A DNA stretch of 64,000 bases from Oceanobacillus manasiensis (GTDB lineage: Bacteria > Bacillota > Bacilli > Bacillales > Amphibacillaceae). Where the stretch lies: the NCBI RefSeq assembly GCF_000724085.1, contig NZ_CCDL010000004.1:186001-250000 (forward strand), in the 5' to 3' direction. Below, in pieces: positions 1 through 8,718 of the stretch (position 1 is its first letter; each line of letters opens with the position of its first letter). The translations under genes were made by a program, and so were the position numbers. The notes beneath the pieces are model-generated. The model did no database searches, had not been told where the DNA came from, and saw nothing but the letters and a program-made list of their open reading frames with translations.

Positions 1-45
1 ATAGACTGTGAGAAAATTCAAGTTTAGTAATCCCCCACATTTCTA

Positions 46-1371
46 TTAATTGCCCTGAAGTTTTTGAAGGATTTCCTCTGAAGACTGATTAATTTTATCG
101 ACATCTAATTTATTTAGAGTAGAATGTGAAAGGTTATATTTATCTTTCAAGCTTAGAATTCTCATTACACTCTCATCAATTCTTTCTTCCTTTATAGTTC
201 CATTTTTCACAGCTTCGGTTAAGCTGTTGACTGCTTTCAGTTTATTTTCATCTCCATGGCAAACTAAAACAATATCATTTCCTGCTTGAACAGCTTTTAC
301 GGTTGCTTTTCCTATATCATAATTCTCTAAAATAGCCCCCATCGTCATATCATCGGTTATAACTACTCCATTAAAACCCAATTCTTCTCTTAACATGGAA
401 GTAATGACGTTTTTTGACAAGGAAGAGGGATCTTTACTATCTATCTCAGATAAGAGTATATGTGCAACCATTGTCATGTCAGCTTGCTGGTCGATGGCGT
501 TTTGAAATGGTAAGAATTCAATTCGTCGGAGTCGCTTCATATCATGATGTAATACAGGTAAGCCCAAGTGGGAGTCCACATCTGTGTCCCCATGACCTGG
601 AAAATGTTTGATGACTGGAATTACGCCTTTTGATTCGATACCTTCCATTTCTTGAACGCCCATTTCTGAAACAATGTGCTTGTTATCTCCAAAAGATCTA
701 TCTCCGATAACCGGGTTATTTAGATTGCTATTAATGTCCATAACAGGTGCCATCGCGACATTAAACCCAAATGCGTTTACCCTTTCTCCAATCGCTTCTC
801 CCACTTGGAATGCAAGCTCCAAATTATTTTGATCACCAATCGCTTTACTGTCCGGTAGGTTTACTATTTGGGGAGGCATTCTTGTTACAGATCCACCTTC
901 TTCATCTACAGATATAAAAAGGGGGATATTCTGAGAGTTGGTGTTCAATTCTTTAAGTTCCCTGTTTAAATTAAATAATTGTTTTGAATCGGTAATGTTC
1001 CTTTCGAACAATATGACTCCGCCTATATGGTTTTCTTGGATGAAACCGCTCGTTTTATCGTTCATTTGTGTACCTTCAAACCCGAACATAAGCATTTGGC
1101 CAACTTTTTCTTCGATCGTCATAGAAGAGATTTTTTCTTGTACTGCATCTTCCATGTCATCATCTGAAGATTTTACGGTGTCATTTCCGCCTTCGTCTAT
1201 AGCATGACCTTGCGTATTGCTTTTATCTTCGTCTTCATCTCCAACACCCTTAGGTTGGTTTTCTTGCTCCACGCTATTTTCCGAAGCTTGGGAACATCCC
1301 ACCAACATAACGCTTAAGACGAAAGCTAAACGAAGCCCTATCGCTTTCCAATTAGTGTGGTTCATTTTCAT
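46..1371 (-). CDS. nagZ: Beta-N-acetylhexosaminidase lipoprotein (glycoside hydrolase family 3)
   Basis: Likely removes N-acetylglucosamine from muropeptides during cell-wall recycling, anchored outside the membrane. The N-terminus is a lipoprotein signal ending in the lipobox LVGC (Cys26), followed by an acidic, Ser-rich linker to about residue 75. The rest is one GH3 catalytic barrel: the substrate-loop motif KHFPGHGDTDVDSH lies near residue 255, and ITDDMTMGA, carrying the expected Asp nucleophile, near 340. At 441 residues it lacks the extra C-terminal domain of the roughly 640-residue B. subtilis NagZ, so it resembles the single-domain form. The ATG follows GGGAGGA. It lies downstream of the yerC terminator, so it probably has its own promoter in 1380-1440. 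GH3 assignment is firm; the exact substrate is inferred. Confidence 0.9.
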   Translation of the reverse strand: MKMNHTNWKAIGLRLAFVLSVMLVGCSQASENSVEQENQPKGVGDEDEDKSNTQGHAIDEGGNDTVKSSDDDMEDAVQEKISSMTIEEKVGQMLMFGFEGTQMNDKTSGFIQENHIGGVILFERNITDSKQLFNLNRELKELNTNSQNIPLFISVDEEGGSVTRMPPQIVNLPDSKAIGDQNNLELAFQVGEAIGERVNAFGFNVAMAPVMDINSNLNNPVIGDRSFGDNKHIVSEMGVQEMEGIESKGVIPVIKHFPGHGDTDVDSHLGLPVLHHDMKRLRRIEFLPFQNAIDQQADMTMVAHILLSEIDSKDPSSLSKNVITSMLREELGFNGVVITDDMTMGAILENYDIGKATVKAVQAGNDIVLVCHGDENKLKAVNSLTEAVKNGTIKEERIDESVMRILSLKDKYNLSHSTLNKLDVDKINQSSEEILQKLQGN

Positions 1372-1443
1372 GATGTCCTCCCATGTTTAGCGATATGTAA
1401 CCTTCTCTGTATCTCCTCATCTCATTATTCTTTAGTATAAACA

Positions 1444-1476
1444 AAGAGATGCCGGGTTATGACCCTAGCATCTCTT
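1444..1476 (-). terminator. Rho-independent terminator after yerC
   Basis: On the minus strand AAGAGATGC pairs with GCATCTCTT, with an inner GGG/CCC pair, and TTGTTTAT follows. It begins just past the yerC stop codon and should end the yerA-yerB-yerC transcript. Confidence 0.75.
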
Positions 1477-1478
1477 GT

Positions 1479-1778
1479 TTATTTCTTATCTTCATCCATT
1501 CGGTCTAAGACCATCTTATATCCATCACTACCATAGTTGATGCATCTACGCACACGGGAAATAGTTGCAGTCGAAGCATTGGTTTCCTGTTCAATTACCG
1601 TGTAGGTACGGCCTTCAGTTAGCATTTTTGCCACCTGTAGTCGCTGAGATATCGCATGAATCTCTGACATCGTGGCGATATCATCAAAAAAGCGATAGCA
1701 CTCTTCACGGTCCTTTAATGTAAGGATAGCATCGAACAATTGATCGAGCTGTTCTCCTCGTAGTTTATCTATTTGCAC
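1479..1778 (-). CDS. yerC: YerC/YecD-type TrpR-like DNA-binding protein
   Basis: Small helix-turn-helix protein of the TrpR-like YerC/YecD family, a probable transcription regulator of unknown target. The recognition region is around residues 55-90 (EGRTYTVIEQETNAS, then TATISRVRRC). The family core MQIDKLRG at the N-terminus matches B. subtilis YerC. I chose the GTG at 1778 because AGGAGG lies 8 nt before it; an in-frame TTG at 1784 is only 2 nt from that site. The gene starts about 20 nt after yerB, as in the yerA-yerB-yerC order of B. subtilis, and a terminator follows. Confidence 0.88.
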   Translation of the reverse strand: MQIDKLRGEQLDQLFDAILTLKDREECYRFFDDIATMSEIHAISQRLQVAKMLTEGRTYTVIEQETNASTATISRVRRCINYGSDGYKMVLDRMDEDKK

Positions 1779-1796
1779 TAACAAGCCCTCCTGCTT

Positions 1797-2846
1797 CTAA
1801 TTAGTTATATTGACGGACCCGGTTAACCCAGGATTTGTAGGGATAACATTGATCCAAGTTTTTCCCGGCATGAAACCGACTACTTCTCCATCTTTTACCG
1901 GGAGTATTCTTCCCTCTCTATTTTCCCACTGCAACTCTTGTACTTTTCCTTTTTGCAAAAGGTAGGCATTTCCGCCTGATTCCATGTCGATGGCCCGCCG
2001 CCCTGCATCATCAATTACTTCATGAGGTGTTTCTACAATCAACACATTCGCTGCCTGTATCGGTTCCTCTGTGTTTAACTCTACTGTTGGTTCACGGTCA
2101 TTGTACCGCGTGAACACTTCCTCACTAGCATTATAATCATATTCAACAATTTCCATTGGTTGCTGTGCATAAACAATTTCTACATGCTGAGCTGGGTCAC
2201 CGGAAATTTCTGCTTCATCATCTGCTATAAATGGAAGCGGCTCTATTTCAGCTGTTGTCTCATACCCTTTTGATGCAGCAACATCCTTTACAGCCCCAAG
2301 CTGTAAATAGGAATTATGCGGCGACTTACGAAATGATTCTCGCTTGAATAAGTTTCCATCATTATCATATAGGGATCCATTTAAATGTTCAATTCCTCTG
2401 TTTATAATCATATCATTAACAAAATTTGCTGCCCCATGATAGACATAAAGCGCGTTATAATCATTGGCCAAATTGAAGTAATACTCCCGTGCACTTCTTA
2501 CAGGCCCAACGACATCCGGCAATTCACTTTGAAACATAGCAAGAAAACGTGTGATTTTTCCTTCAGCTAACATTTCAAACACGATATCAGCTTTAGACAA
2601 TCCGGTTTGCGGCCTCGCCTTGGAATGATTATTAACCATTACAGCGACAATGCGGTTGTCAGTAGGTTCATCTATTGCCATCCCTGTCAATGGGGCTATA
2701 ATTTCATTTGAAACTTCTGGTTCATTTGACTTCTCCTGCACATCTACATCTTTCTTTTCATTGTTTTCCGCTTCCTGTTTTTCTTTATCGGAGCAACCAA
2801 CGAGTAAGATGAATGCACAGACAAGCATCCATACAATTTTCTTCAT
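1797..2846 (-). CDS. yerB: YerB-like lipoprotein (DUF3048)
   Basis: Exported lipoprotein of unknown biochemical role: the signal peptide ends in the lipobox LVGC with Cys18. After an acidic Lys/Glu linker (about 20-45) comes the DUF3048 N-terminal domain, with the characteristic stretches VAVMVNNHSKARPQTGL and VGPVRSAREYY, then the C-terminal domain to residue 349. The length fits the family. It lies between yerA and yerC on the same strand with short spacers, so it is probably cotranscribed. The stop codon overlaps the yerC ribosome-binding region. Family assignment is secure; function is not known. Confidence 0.9.
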   Translation of the reverse strand: MKKIVWMLVCAFILLVGCSDKEKQEAENNEKKDVDVQEKSNEPEVSNEIIAPLTGMAIDEPTDNRIVAVMVNNHSKARPQTGLSKADIVFEMLAEGKITRFLAMFQSELPDVVGPVRSAREYYFNLANDYNALYVYHGAANFVNDMIINRGIEHLNGSLYDNDGNLFKRESFRKSPHNSYLQLGAVKDVAASKGYETTAEIEPLPFIADDEAEISGDPAQHVEIVYAQQPMEIVEYDYNASEEVFTRYNDREPTVELNTEEPIQAANVLIVETPHEVIDDAGRRAIDMESGGNAYLLQKGKVQELQWENREGRILPVKDGEVVGFMPGKTWINVIPTNPGLTGSVNITN

Positions 2847-2890
2847 TTCTCACTACACCTTTGTTAACTTAGATTTTACTCTATTATACG

Positions 2891-4633
2891 CTAACACATG
2901 GTGGCTGGGAATAGTACTTCTTTTTTCTTCACGTCCACAATCCCTTGCTGTGTGATTCGGATGTAAGGCAAGTGTGTTGAAGATAAGAAAAATATGGAGT
3001 AAACCGGATCTTCAAAAGGATAACCATACTCCTTTAAAATTTGCTTAAGCAGCTTTTCCTTTTCAATTAAATCACGCATGTTTCCATCATACATGGTGCC
3101 AGAGAGTGTGAGTGGGATCTCCAGTAAAACTTCTCCCTCATGGACAATGACAATTCCTCCGCCTAATTCCTTCAATCTTTTGCCCGCAAGAATAATATCA
3201 GCTTTATTTTTTCCTATATATATAAAATCACCTGTCGTAGAATACGAGCTTGCCATGCCGCCAAGACGGTCTGTGAAGCCTCGTATTGTCGTGTTGACAC
3301 GCCATTTCCCTTTTCGGTCTAACAGTAAGAGGAAAGCATCCTTCTTATTGTCGGGCAGTTTTTCTGTTGCAATGTCCGTATCAATTGCATATGGTTTTAT
3401 AATCACATCATTTACCATATCAAGCCCAATTGGTACAGAAAACTGTAATGCCTTTTCCGTCAACTCCCAGTCATAATGTAAGGGGCCAATACCATATTCC
3501 TCCCAGTTCACTTTCCTGGGAATCTCTTGGGCTTCATGATGTTTTACAATCCACTGTCCTTTTGCCAAAATGCTTTCTGGATATGGGTCATCCTTTTCTG
3601 TAAGGATATTAATATTGGCAATGCGTCCTGGTGCAATGCTTCCAAGCTGCTCCTCAAGACGAAGATGCTTTGCAGCGTTATAACTTGCCATCATATAGGC
3701 TTCCTCAATCGGGACACCTTTTTCTATCGCAATCTCAATACATACATTTATTAAGCCTCGCTCATAAAAACCTGGTGTAGCACCGTCTGTTGTCATTGTA
3801 AGATTATCATAGCTTTGTAGATTTTGAGCCTTCAATTCATCAAGAAGTGTCGGTAAATCTGGACGAATCGAAGAATAGCGTAGCCCTACTTGGTAGCCAA
3901 GGCGCAACCTATTCATAACATCCTCGCCAGTCATAGATTCATGGTCTGCATTAACACCTAATAGTTTCATTTTAGTTAAAGTCTTTTCAGAGGCTCCAGG
4001 TAAATGTCCTTCTACTGGCTTCCCTTGACGTTTCGTTTCTTGGATCCAGTGCAGAAGCCGGTCATCCCCTGCTAATAAATCAGGCCATGATGTCAGCTCT
4101 CCCCCCTGAACGACAGCGGGATGCTTTATCCACGAAAGGATTTCCTGTGTGTTAAAAAGCTGTGTGTCATCCTTCAATTCTGTCTGCGCATCAAAGCGAG
4201 CCCACCAATACATGGAGACAGGATGTTTTTGAAACTCATTCAATAAAGAAAACGCTTTCTTTTTCTTCAATAATAATAGCCATAAAATGTTATCATTTAC
4301 TAGTGTTGTAGTTCCCGTTTGTGCAGCATGATTCGCCAGCTGTTCAGGATTATATAATTGAAACGGGTGGGCATGCGGCTCGATATACCCGGGTACAAGA
4401 TACTTACCTGCACAATCCATTATTTCTACATCCTCTGTATTAGCAGGAAGCTTTTCCCCTACATAGACAATGCGATCATCAACAATCCAAATGTTTGCCG
4501 AAATCCACTCTTTCGTATACGCATTTAAATAAATAGCATTTGTTATTAGCAGGTCAGGCTTATCCAATCCATCAATGACGCTGACATGCTTTCTCAGTTC
4601 ACGGTTTCTCCAATAATAACCATTCTCTAACAT
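2891..4633 (-). CDS. yerA: Adenine deaminase-like amidohydrolase YerA
   Basis: Putative adenine deaminase (adenine to hypoxanthine plus ammonia), a cytosolic metal-dependent amidohydrolase. The metal-binding HxH lies in EPHAHPF at about residues 87-89. Later family landmarks are EGHLPGA (about 215), ADHESMT and TDGATPGFY, and an adenine-deaminase C-terminal domain with GGIVIVHEGEVL. About 580 residues is normal. The ATG at 4633 sits 8 nt after GGAG; the in-frame TTG two codons upstream is too close. An extended -10 promoter lies about 30 nt upstream. It is the first gene of yerA-yerB-yerC, near the pur operon as in B. subtilis, which fits purine salvage. Activity on adenine is inferred; YerA is a paralogue of AdeC. 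Confidence 0.85.
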   Translation of the reverse strand: MLENGYYWRNRELRKHVSVIDGLDKPDLLITNAIYLNAYTKEWISANIWIVDDRIVYVGEKLPANTEDVEIMDCAGKYLVPGYIEPHAHPFQLYNPEQLANHAAQTGTTTLVNDNILWLLLLKKKKAFSLLNEFQKHPVSMYWWARFDAQTELKDDTQLFNTQEILSWIKHPAVVQGGELTSWPDLLAGDDRLLHWIQETKRQGKPVEGHLPGASEKTLTKMKLLGVNADHESMTGEDVMNRLRLGYQVGLRYSSIRPDLPTLLDELKAQNLQSYDNLTMTTDGATPGFYERGLINVCIEIAIEKGVPIEEAYMMASYNAAKHLRLEEQLGSIAPGRIANINILTEKDDPYPESILAKGQWIVKHHEAQEIPRKVNWEEYGIGPLHYDWELTEKALQFSVPIGLDMVNDVIIKPYAIDTDIATEKLPDNKKDAFLLLLDRKGKWRVNTTIRGFTDRLGGMASSYSTTGDFIYIGKNKADIILAGKRLKELGGGIVIVHEGEVLLEIPLTLSGTMYDGNMRDLIEKEKLLKQILKEYGYPFEDPVYSIFFLSSTHLPYIRITQQGIVDVKKKEVLFPATMC

Positions 4634-4662
4634 TGACAACGCTCCAATACTTCTTTTTCTTT

Positions 4663-4673
4663 ATTTTACCATA
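4663..4673 (-). promoter_or_regulatory. Extended -10 promoter for yerA
   Basis: On the minus strand the sequence is TATGG-TAAAAT, a TRTG -16 element plus a -10 hexamer, about 30 nt before the yerA start. No good -35 is visible at 17 bp. The same 11-mer recurs before other genes in the window. Confidence 0.5.
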
Positions 4674-4776
4674 TATAATACTTTAACACTGTAAAGTTAC
4701 TATTAAAAAGGTATGTCCATTTTGTGAATAGGCTTGGGAGTGTTCGTCGGTTTCGGGAGGGGGCGTGCTTCCATTG

Positions 4777-4944
4777 GTGCTGTGGTTTTGGTTTTGGGGT
4801 CTGTGGTTTCAGTATATGGTGCTGTGGTTTCACTTTGTGGTGCTGTGGTTTCACTTTGTGGTGCTGTGGTTTCACTTTGTGGTGCTGTGGTTTCACTTTG
4901 CGGGGCTCTGGTTTCACTTTGCGGTGATGTGGTTTCACTTTTGG
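4777..4944. repeat. Eight 21-bp tandem repeats
   Basis: Eight head-to-tail units of exactly 21 bp with core GTGCTGTGGTTTCACTTTG. Units 3 to 5 (4819-4881) are identical and the outer units diverge; a partial ninth starts at 4945. The period is a multiple of 3 without stops, so several frames on both strands stay open (for example KPQHHKV heptads on the minus strand), but none has a ribosome binding site. I treat it as non-coding. Confidence 0.85.
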
Positions 4945-5138
4945 GTGATGTTCACTAGCACAATAACAATAGTTTCTACCACCCTCGTAATCTTATAATT
5001 ATATTGAGAAAAATCAAATAGTTGTTGAGCGATATGGTAAAATATAGTTAAAAATATCTAATAATATGCTCTTCATCTAACATCTTAGTATTTTGATAAA
5101 TGGGTATGTGCTTAGAAACTTTAAGGTGGCTATTCAAA

Positions 5139-5468
5139 ATGGTATTTGATTTTGGAAATTCTGCTATTGTTTTACCTCCTTTCCACATTACGGTTATTGC
5201 TATTATCGTCATTTTCTTATTAGTAAGGTGGAGTAAACAATTAGAAACCAAACGTTCTAGAGTGTTTTTTTACTTTCTATTTAGCACTTACATTACTCGG
5301 GTTTATACTACACTAGAAGGTAAATTTGAATTATGGATTCCCTTAGGTTTTATAGCCGTTATCCTATACTTGTTTCTGAACAAAAGAAACCACCCTTCTA
5401 AATTGAAAGCAAGTATCTTAGGATTCTGCATAGCAATTTATCAGTTAATCCTCCAATATATCGGTTAG
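5139..5468 (+). CDS. Small integral membrane protein, unknown function
   Basis: I do not recognise this protein. The chosen ATG at 5139 has AAGGTGG 9 nt upstream; the longer frame from 5100 has no ribosome binding site. It gives 109 residues with about three hydrophobic segments: residues 12-29 (HITVIAIIVIFLLV), around 42-55, and 65-75 (IPLGFIAVILYLF), plus a hydrophobic C-terminus. An extended -10 (TATGGTAAAAT, 5032-5042) lies about 100 nt upstream and could drive it. It begins the accessory block between yerA and purD, whose genes mostly read on the plus strand. Confidence 0.5.
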   Translation: MVFDFGNSAIVLPPFHITVIAIIVIFLLVRWSKQLETKRSRVFFYFLFSTYITRVYTTLEGKFELWIPLGFIAVILYLFLNKRNHPSKLKASILGFCIAIYQLILQYIG

Positions 5469-5603
5469 TTCTATTAATAACTGAAAAATCTAATGCTGAC
5501 CCTATTGTTGGTTACTTTTTGGGAGAGGACAACTGAACTTAAACGCTTTTTATAGGCGTGTATCTATTAAATTTACTTATAAACATTTAGGAGAGAAGGA
5601 TAA

Positions 5604-6155
5604 ATGTATTCAAATTACGAAAAATCAAAGTCTCTGAATTGGGAAGAAATTAAAATTCCTAAGATAATAAATATAGTTACAATTGGCCTTATTGTAATTA
5701 GTACCCTGATTGTACAATATTCGGTGCCACTTCATGAATTATTTGATCTAATAAAACAAAATCCCTTGTTAATACTTGCATTCCCTCTTACAGCATTTGT
5801 GTATATCGTTTTACACGAATTGACACATGGAATTTTGATGAGATATTACAGTGGAGTAAGCCCACAATACGGCTTTAGCGGACTTTTTATATTTGCTAAA
5901 AGTGAAGCGGTTTTTAATAAATATGCATACATAATAATAACCCTAGCACCTATGATTGTTTTAGGAGTTATTTGTTCGTTGCTATTTTTTATGATTTCAG
6001 GAGCAGGAGTCTGGTTTACCTTATTTGTGTGGATAATTAACCTTTACGCTTCAAGAGGTGACTTACAGGCAGTAACTTTATTAAAGGGTCTTCCAAGTAC
6101 ATATAGCATAAAAGATGATGGTGATTCGGTTCATATATTTAAACAAACATACTGA
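5604..6155 (+). CDS. DUF3267 membrane metalloprotease-like protein
   Basis: A 183-residue membrane protein of the DUF3267 family. The zinc-protease motif HELTHG at about residues 72-77 lies within a hydrophobic segment, and transmembrane stretches follow at about 30-45, 55-70, 108-130 and 133-150. A late GDL sequence may provide a third ligand, as in site-2-protease-like families. The start ATG follows GGAGAGAAGG. Whether it is proteolytically active, and on what, is unknown. Neighbouring genes do not suggest a substrate. Confidence 0.75.
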   Translation: MYSNYEKSKSLNWEEIKIPKIINIVTIGLIVISTLIVQYSVPLHELFDLIKQNPLLILAFPLTAFVYIVLHELTHGILMRYYSGVSPQYGFSGLFIFAKSEAVFNKYAYIIITLAPMIVLGVICSLLFFMISGAGVWFTLFVWIINLYASRGDLQAVTLLKGLPSTYSIKDDGDSVHIFKQTY

Positions 6156-6214
6156 TTAATTTTATGCAAAGTAACTAGTACGAGGTTTAAACTTAAAGAT
6201 TGGAGGGATTTACT

Positions 6215-6784
6215 ATGAAGCTTAATCCAAAAAAGTATCATGTTAATAATTTACATTATACTGTAAGGTCTGCCAAAGAAAAGGATGCTAAAAGCTTGTC
6301 TGAACTGCGACTCCAGATTGATGGGGAAACAGAGAATCTAGATAGAGAAAAAGGCGAGGCATACATAGATGAGCCAAACTTTAAACAAATTATTGCAGAG
6401 GATACAGAGACTACTAGTAACCTATTTTTAGTTGTAGAAGTTAATGAGAAGATTGTAGGCTTTTCTAGGTGTGAAGGCAACAAATTAAAAAGAACTTCTC
6501 ATAAGGTAGAATTCGGTGTCTGTGTATTAAGAGATTACTGGGGTTACGGTATAGGAAAAAATCTCTTAGAAGAGTCTGTTCGTTGGGCTGACTCGAATGA
6601 TATTAAAAAGATGACTTTAAATGTGCTTGAAACAAATGATAGAGCCATAATTCTGTATAAAAAATATGGTTTTGAAGTGGAAGGTATCTTAAAAAAGGAC
6701 AAAATTCTGTCTGATGGTAATTACTATAATACTGTTGTGATGGGACGATTTAAACACGAAGATACCAGTTTAAACTTAAGGTGA
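6215..6784 (+). CDS. GNAT-family N-acetyltransferase
   Basis: Transfers an acetyl group from acetyl-CoA to an unidentified amine. The GNAT fold spans residues about 14-180: YTVRSAKEKDA opens it, VLRDYWGYGIGKNLLE (about 110-125) is the acetyl-CoA-binding motif A, and LNVLETNDRAIILYKKYGF is motif B. The ATG at 6215 follows GGAGGG; a TTG five codons earlier lies inside that binding site. It precedes the murE-like gene by about 55 nt on the same strand and may share its transcript. RimL/RimJ-like enzymes are the closest general match, but the substrate cannot be told. Confidence 0.82.
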   Translation: MKLNPKKYHVNNLHYTVRSAKEKDAKSLSELRLQIDGETENLDREKGEAYIDEPNFKQIIAEDTETTSNLFLVVEVNEKIVGFSRCEGNKLKRTSHKVEFGVCVLRDYWGYGIGKNLLEESVRWADSNDIKKMTLNVLETNDRAIILYKKYGFEVEGILKKDKILSDGNYYNTVVMGRFKHEDTSLNLR

Positions 6785-6838
6785 TCCCAAATTAAAAAAT
6801 CATGTATCGCAATATAATGCTTAGAGAGGTGCCCTAAT

Positions 6839-8341
6839 TTGAAATTAAGAGAAATAGCAAATCTATTTATGATTAAAGAAACACAAGGGAACATGGATGT
6901 TGATATTACAGGATTACAAATGGATTCTAGAAAAATAGAACAGGGTAATTTGTTCGTCTGTGTACCTGCTATTGAAGGATTTCTAGAAGATCGTCACCTT
7001 TTTGCAGCGGAAGCAATTAAGAATGGCGCGGTTGCACTAGTCGTCGAAAGAGATGTGGACATTAATGTACCGAAATTATTTGTTAAAGATGCAAGGCGTG
7101 CAATGGCAGTTATCGCTTCTCATTTTTATAATTATCCTTCAGATGAAATGAAACTAATAGGGATTACTGGAACTAACGGAAAAACCACTACCTCCTTCAT
7201 TATTGAAAATATTTTTTCCGACTATGGGTTTAATACGGGGTTGATGGGAAACAACGGGGTAAAGATAGCCCAGCAAATGTACCCTACTGACATAAACACA
7301 CAAGAGCCACCAATCTTACAAGCCAACCTCCGAAAAATGAGAGATTACAATACGGATTATTGTGTAATGGAAGTATCATCCCAAGGGCTAGATATGGGAC
7401 GTGTTACAGGCTGTAACTTTAGAACGGCAGTCTTTACGAACCTTACACAAGATCATCTGGATTATCATCATTCCTTTGATGAATATAAAGATGCTAAAGG
7501 TCTTTTGTTCTCAAAGCTTGGAAATTCGTTTACTGGCAAAGACATGAAGTATGCAATCTTAAACGCAGATGACTCTCATTTTGAGTACTTTAAAAAGGTT
7601 ACATCCGCAGAAATTATTACATATGGAATTAACAATCAATCTGATGTTACAGCTAAAAGTATTAGAATGACTTCACAAGGTATTCATTTTTTATTAAATA
7701 CTTTTAAAGGTTACGTTGAGTTGGATCTCCAATTAATCGGACGGTTTAATGTTTATAATGCGTTAGCAGGTATTGCAGCAGCTTTAGTTGAGGGCATACC
7801 TCTTGAGAGTATAAAGAGAAGTTTATCACAAATTAAAAGCATTGATGGTCGAATGGAGATAATTGATGAAGGACAAGATTTTCTCGTGTTGGTTGATTAT
7901 GCACATACACCAGATGCTTTGGAAAATGTACTTAAAACGGTTAAAGAGTTTGCAGAAAGTAATGTAATTACTGTCTTTGGTTGTGGCGGAGATAGAGATA
8001 AAGCAAAACGTTCCATTATGGGAGAAATAGCTAGTAATTATAGTAATTTTGTAGTTATTACTTCTGATAATCCGCGGTCAGAGGATCCCCTAAAAATAAT
8101 AGACGACATTGAAAAAGGATTAAAAAAAATGGATTTCTCTAACTATGAAGTGTTGGTTAATCGAGAAGAATCTATTAAAAGAGCTATCAATATGGCTAAT
8201 TCTAAAGATGTTGTTATTATTGCAGGAAAAGGACACGAAACATATCAAATCCTTGAAGATAAAACGATTGGGTTTGATGATAGAGTAATAGCTCGAAATT
8301 ATCTATTCAATAGTATGGTTAACTTATCCAATGAATTTTAA
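6839..8341 (+). CDS. murE: MurE-type UDP-MurNAc-tripeptide ligase, probable second copy
   Basis: Mur ligase expected to add a diamino acid to UDP-MurNAc-L-Ala-D-Glu using ATP. The N-terminal UMP-binding domain spans about 1-95, the central ATPase domain has the P-loop GITGTNGKTTT near residue 110, and the C-terminal domain carries DNPRSEDP near 405. DNPR is the signature of meso-diaminopimelate-specific MurE, and GKGHETYQ follows. Length (500) is normal and no key motif is missing. It uses a TTG start after GAGAGGTG. It lies outside any dcw cluster, among an acetyltransferase, a NUDIX protein and small exported proteins, so it is probably a paralogue rather than the housekeeping gene. The main murE is not in this window, so that is inference. 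Confidence 0.88.
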   Translation: MKLREIANLFMIKETQGNMDVDITGLQMDSRKIEQGNLFVCVPAIEGFLEDRHLFAAEAIKNGAVALVVERDVDINVPKLFVKDARRAMAVIASHFYNYPSDEMKLIGITGTNGKTTTSFIIENIFSDYGFNTGLMGNNGVKIAQQMYPTDINTQEPPILQANLRKMRDYNTDYCVMEVSSQGLDMGRVTGCNFRTAVFTNLTQDHLDYHHSFDEYKDAKGLLFSKLGNSFTGKDMKYAILNADDSHFEYFKKVTSAEIITYGINNQSDVTAKSIRMTSQGIHFLLNTFKGYVELDLQLIGRFNVYNALAGIAAALVEGIPLESIKRSLSQIKSIDGRMEIIDEGQDFLVLVDYAHTPDALENVLKTVKEFAESNVITVFGCGGDRDKAKRSIMGEIASNYSNFVVITSDNPRSEDPLKIIDDIEKGLKKMDFSNYEVLVNREESIKRAINMANSKDVVIIAGKGHETYQILEDKTIGFDDRVIARNYLFNSMVNLSNEF

Positions 8342-8407
8342 CACTAATTATATGGGATCAATTACTCGATAATAACTTGATTTTATTGAGAAAGGAGAAT
8401 ACAGATT

Positions 8408-8623
8408 TTGAGTAAAAAAGTTCGAGCTTTATCATATGTAATCCGTATATTGTTTATTATTTCTTTAACTATTGCTATTGATACGCTTTGGCTAAATGGG
8501 AGCATTTATTATATCCAGAACAGAGAAACAGGTATTATTATTCTTATTCTGGCAGTGATCCTTTTAATTTTACACTATGTATTACGATCAAAGATAAAGC
8601 GAGGTATTAGAATAGAAGAATAG
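8408..8623 (+). CDS. Small two-helix membrane protein
   Basis: A 71-residue protein of unknown function. It has two hydrophobic helices, about residues 9-25 (VIRILFIISLTIAI) and 40-57 (TGIIILILAVILLIL), separated by a short polar loop, and a basic C-terminus. It starts with TTG about 10 nt after AAAGGAG. It follows the murE-like gene by 66 nt and may be cotranscribed with it. No family recognised. Confidence 0.5.
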   Translation: MSKKVRALSYVIRILFIISLTIAIDTLWLNGSIYYIQNRETGIIILILAVILLILHYVLRSKIKRGIRIEE

Positions 8624-8718
8624 TAAGAACAGTTTCTTAAGATATTAGTTGACCAATAAGTTGAAGGTGTATACCTAAATAAAAGAAACTGATTATATGA
8701 ATATGGAGGTGCGACAAT

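Noticed and set aside
4666-4938. Minus-strand frame of KPQHHKV heptads, and plus-strand frames over the same DNA
   Set aside because: They are products of the 21-bp tandem repeat, lack ribosome binding sites and are open on both strands.
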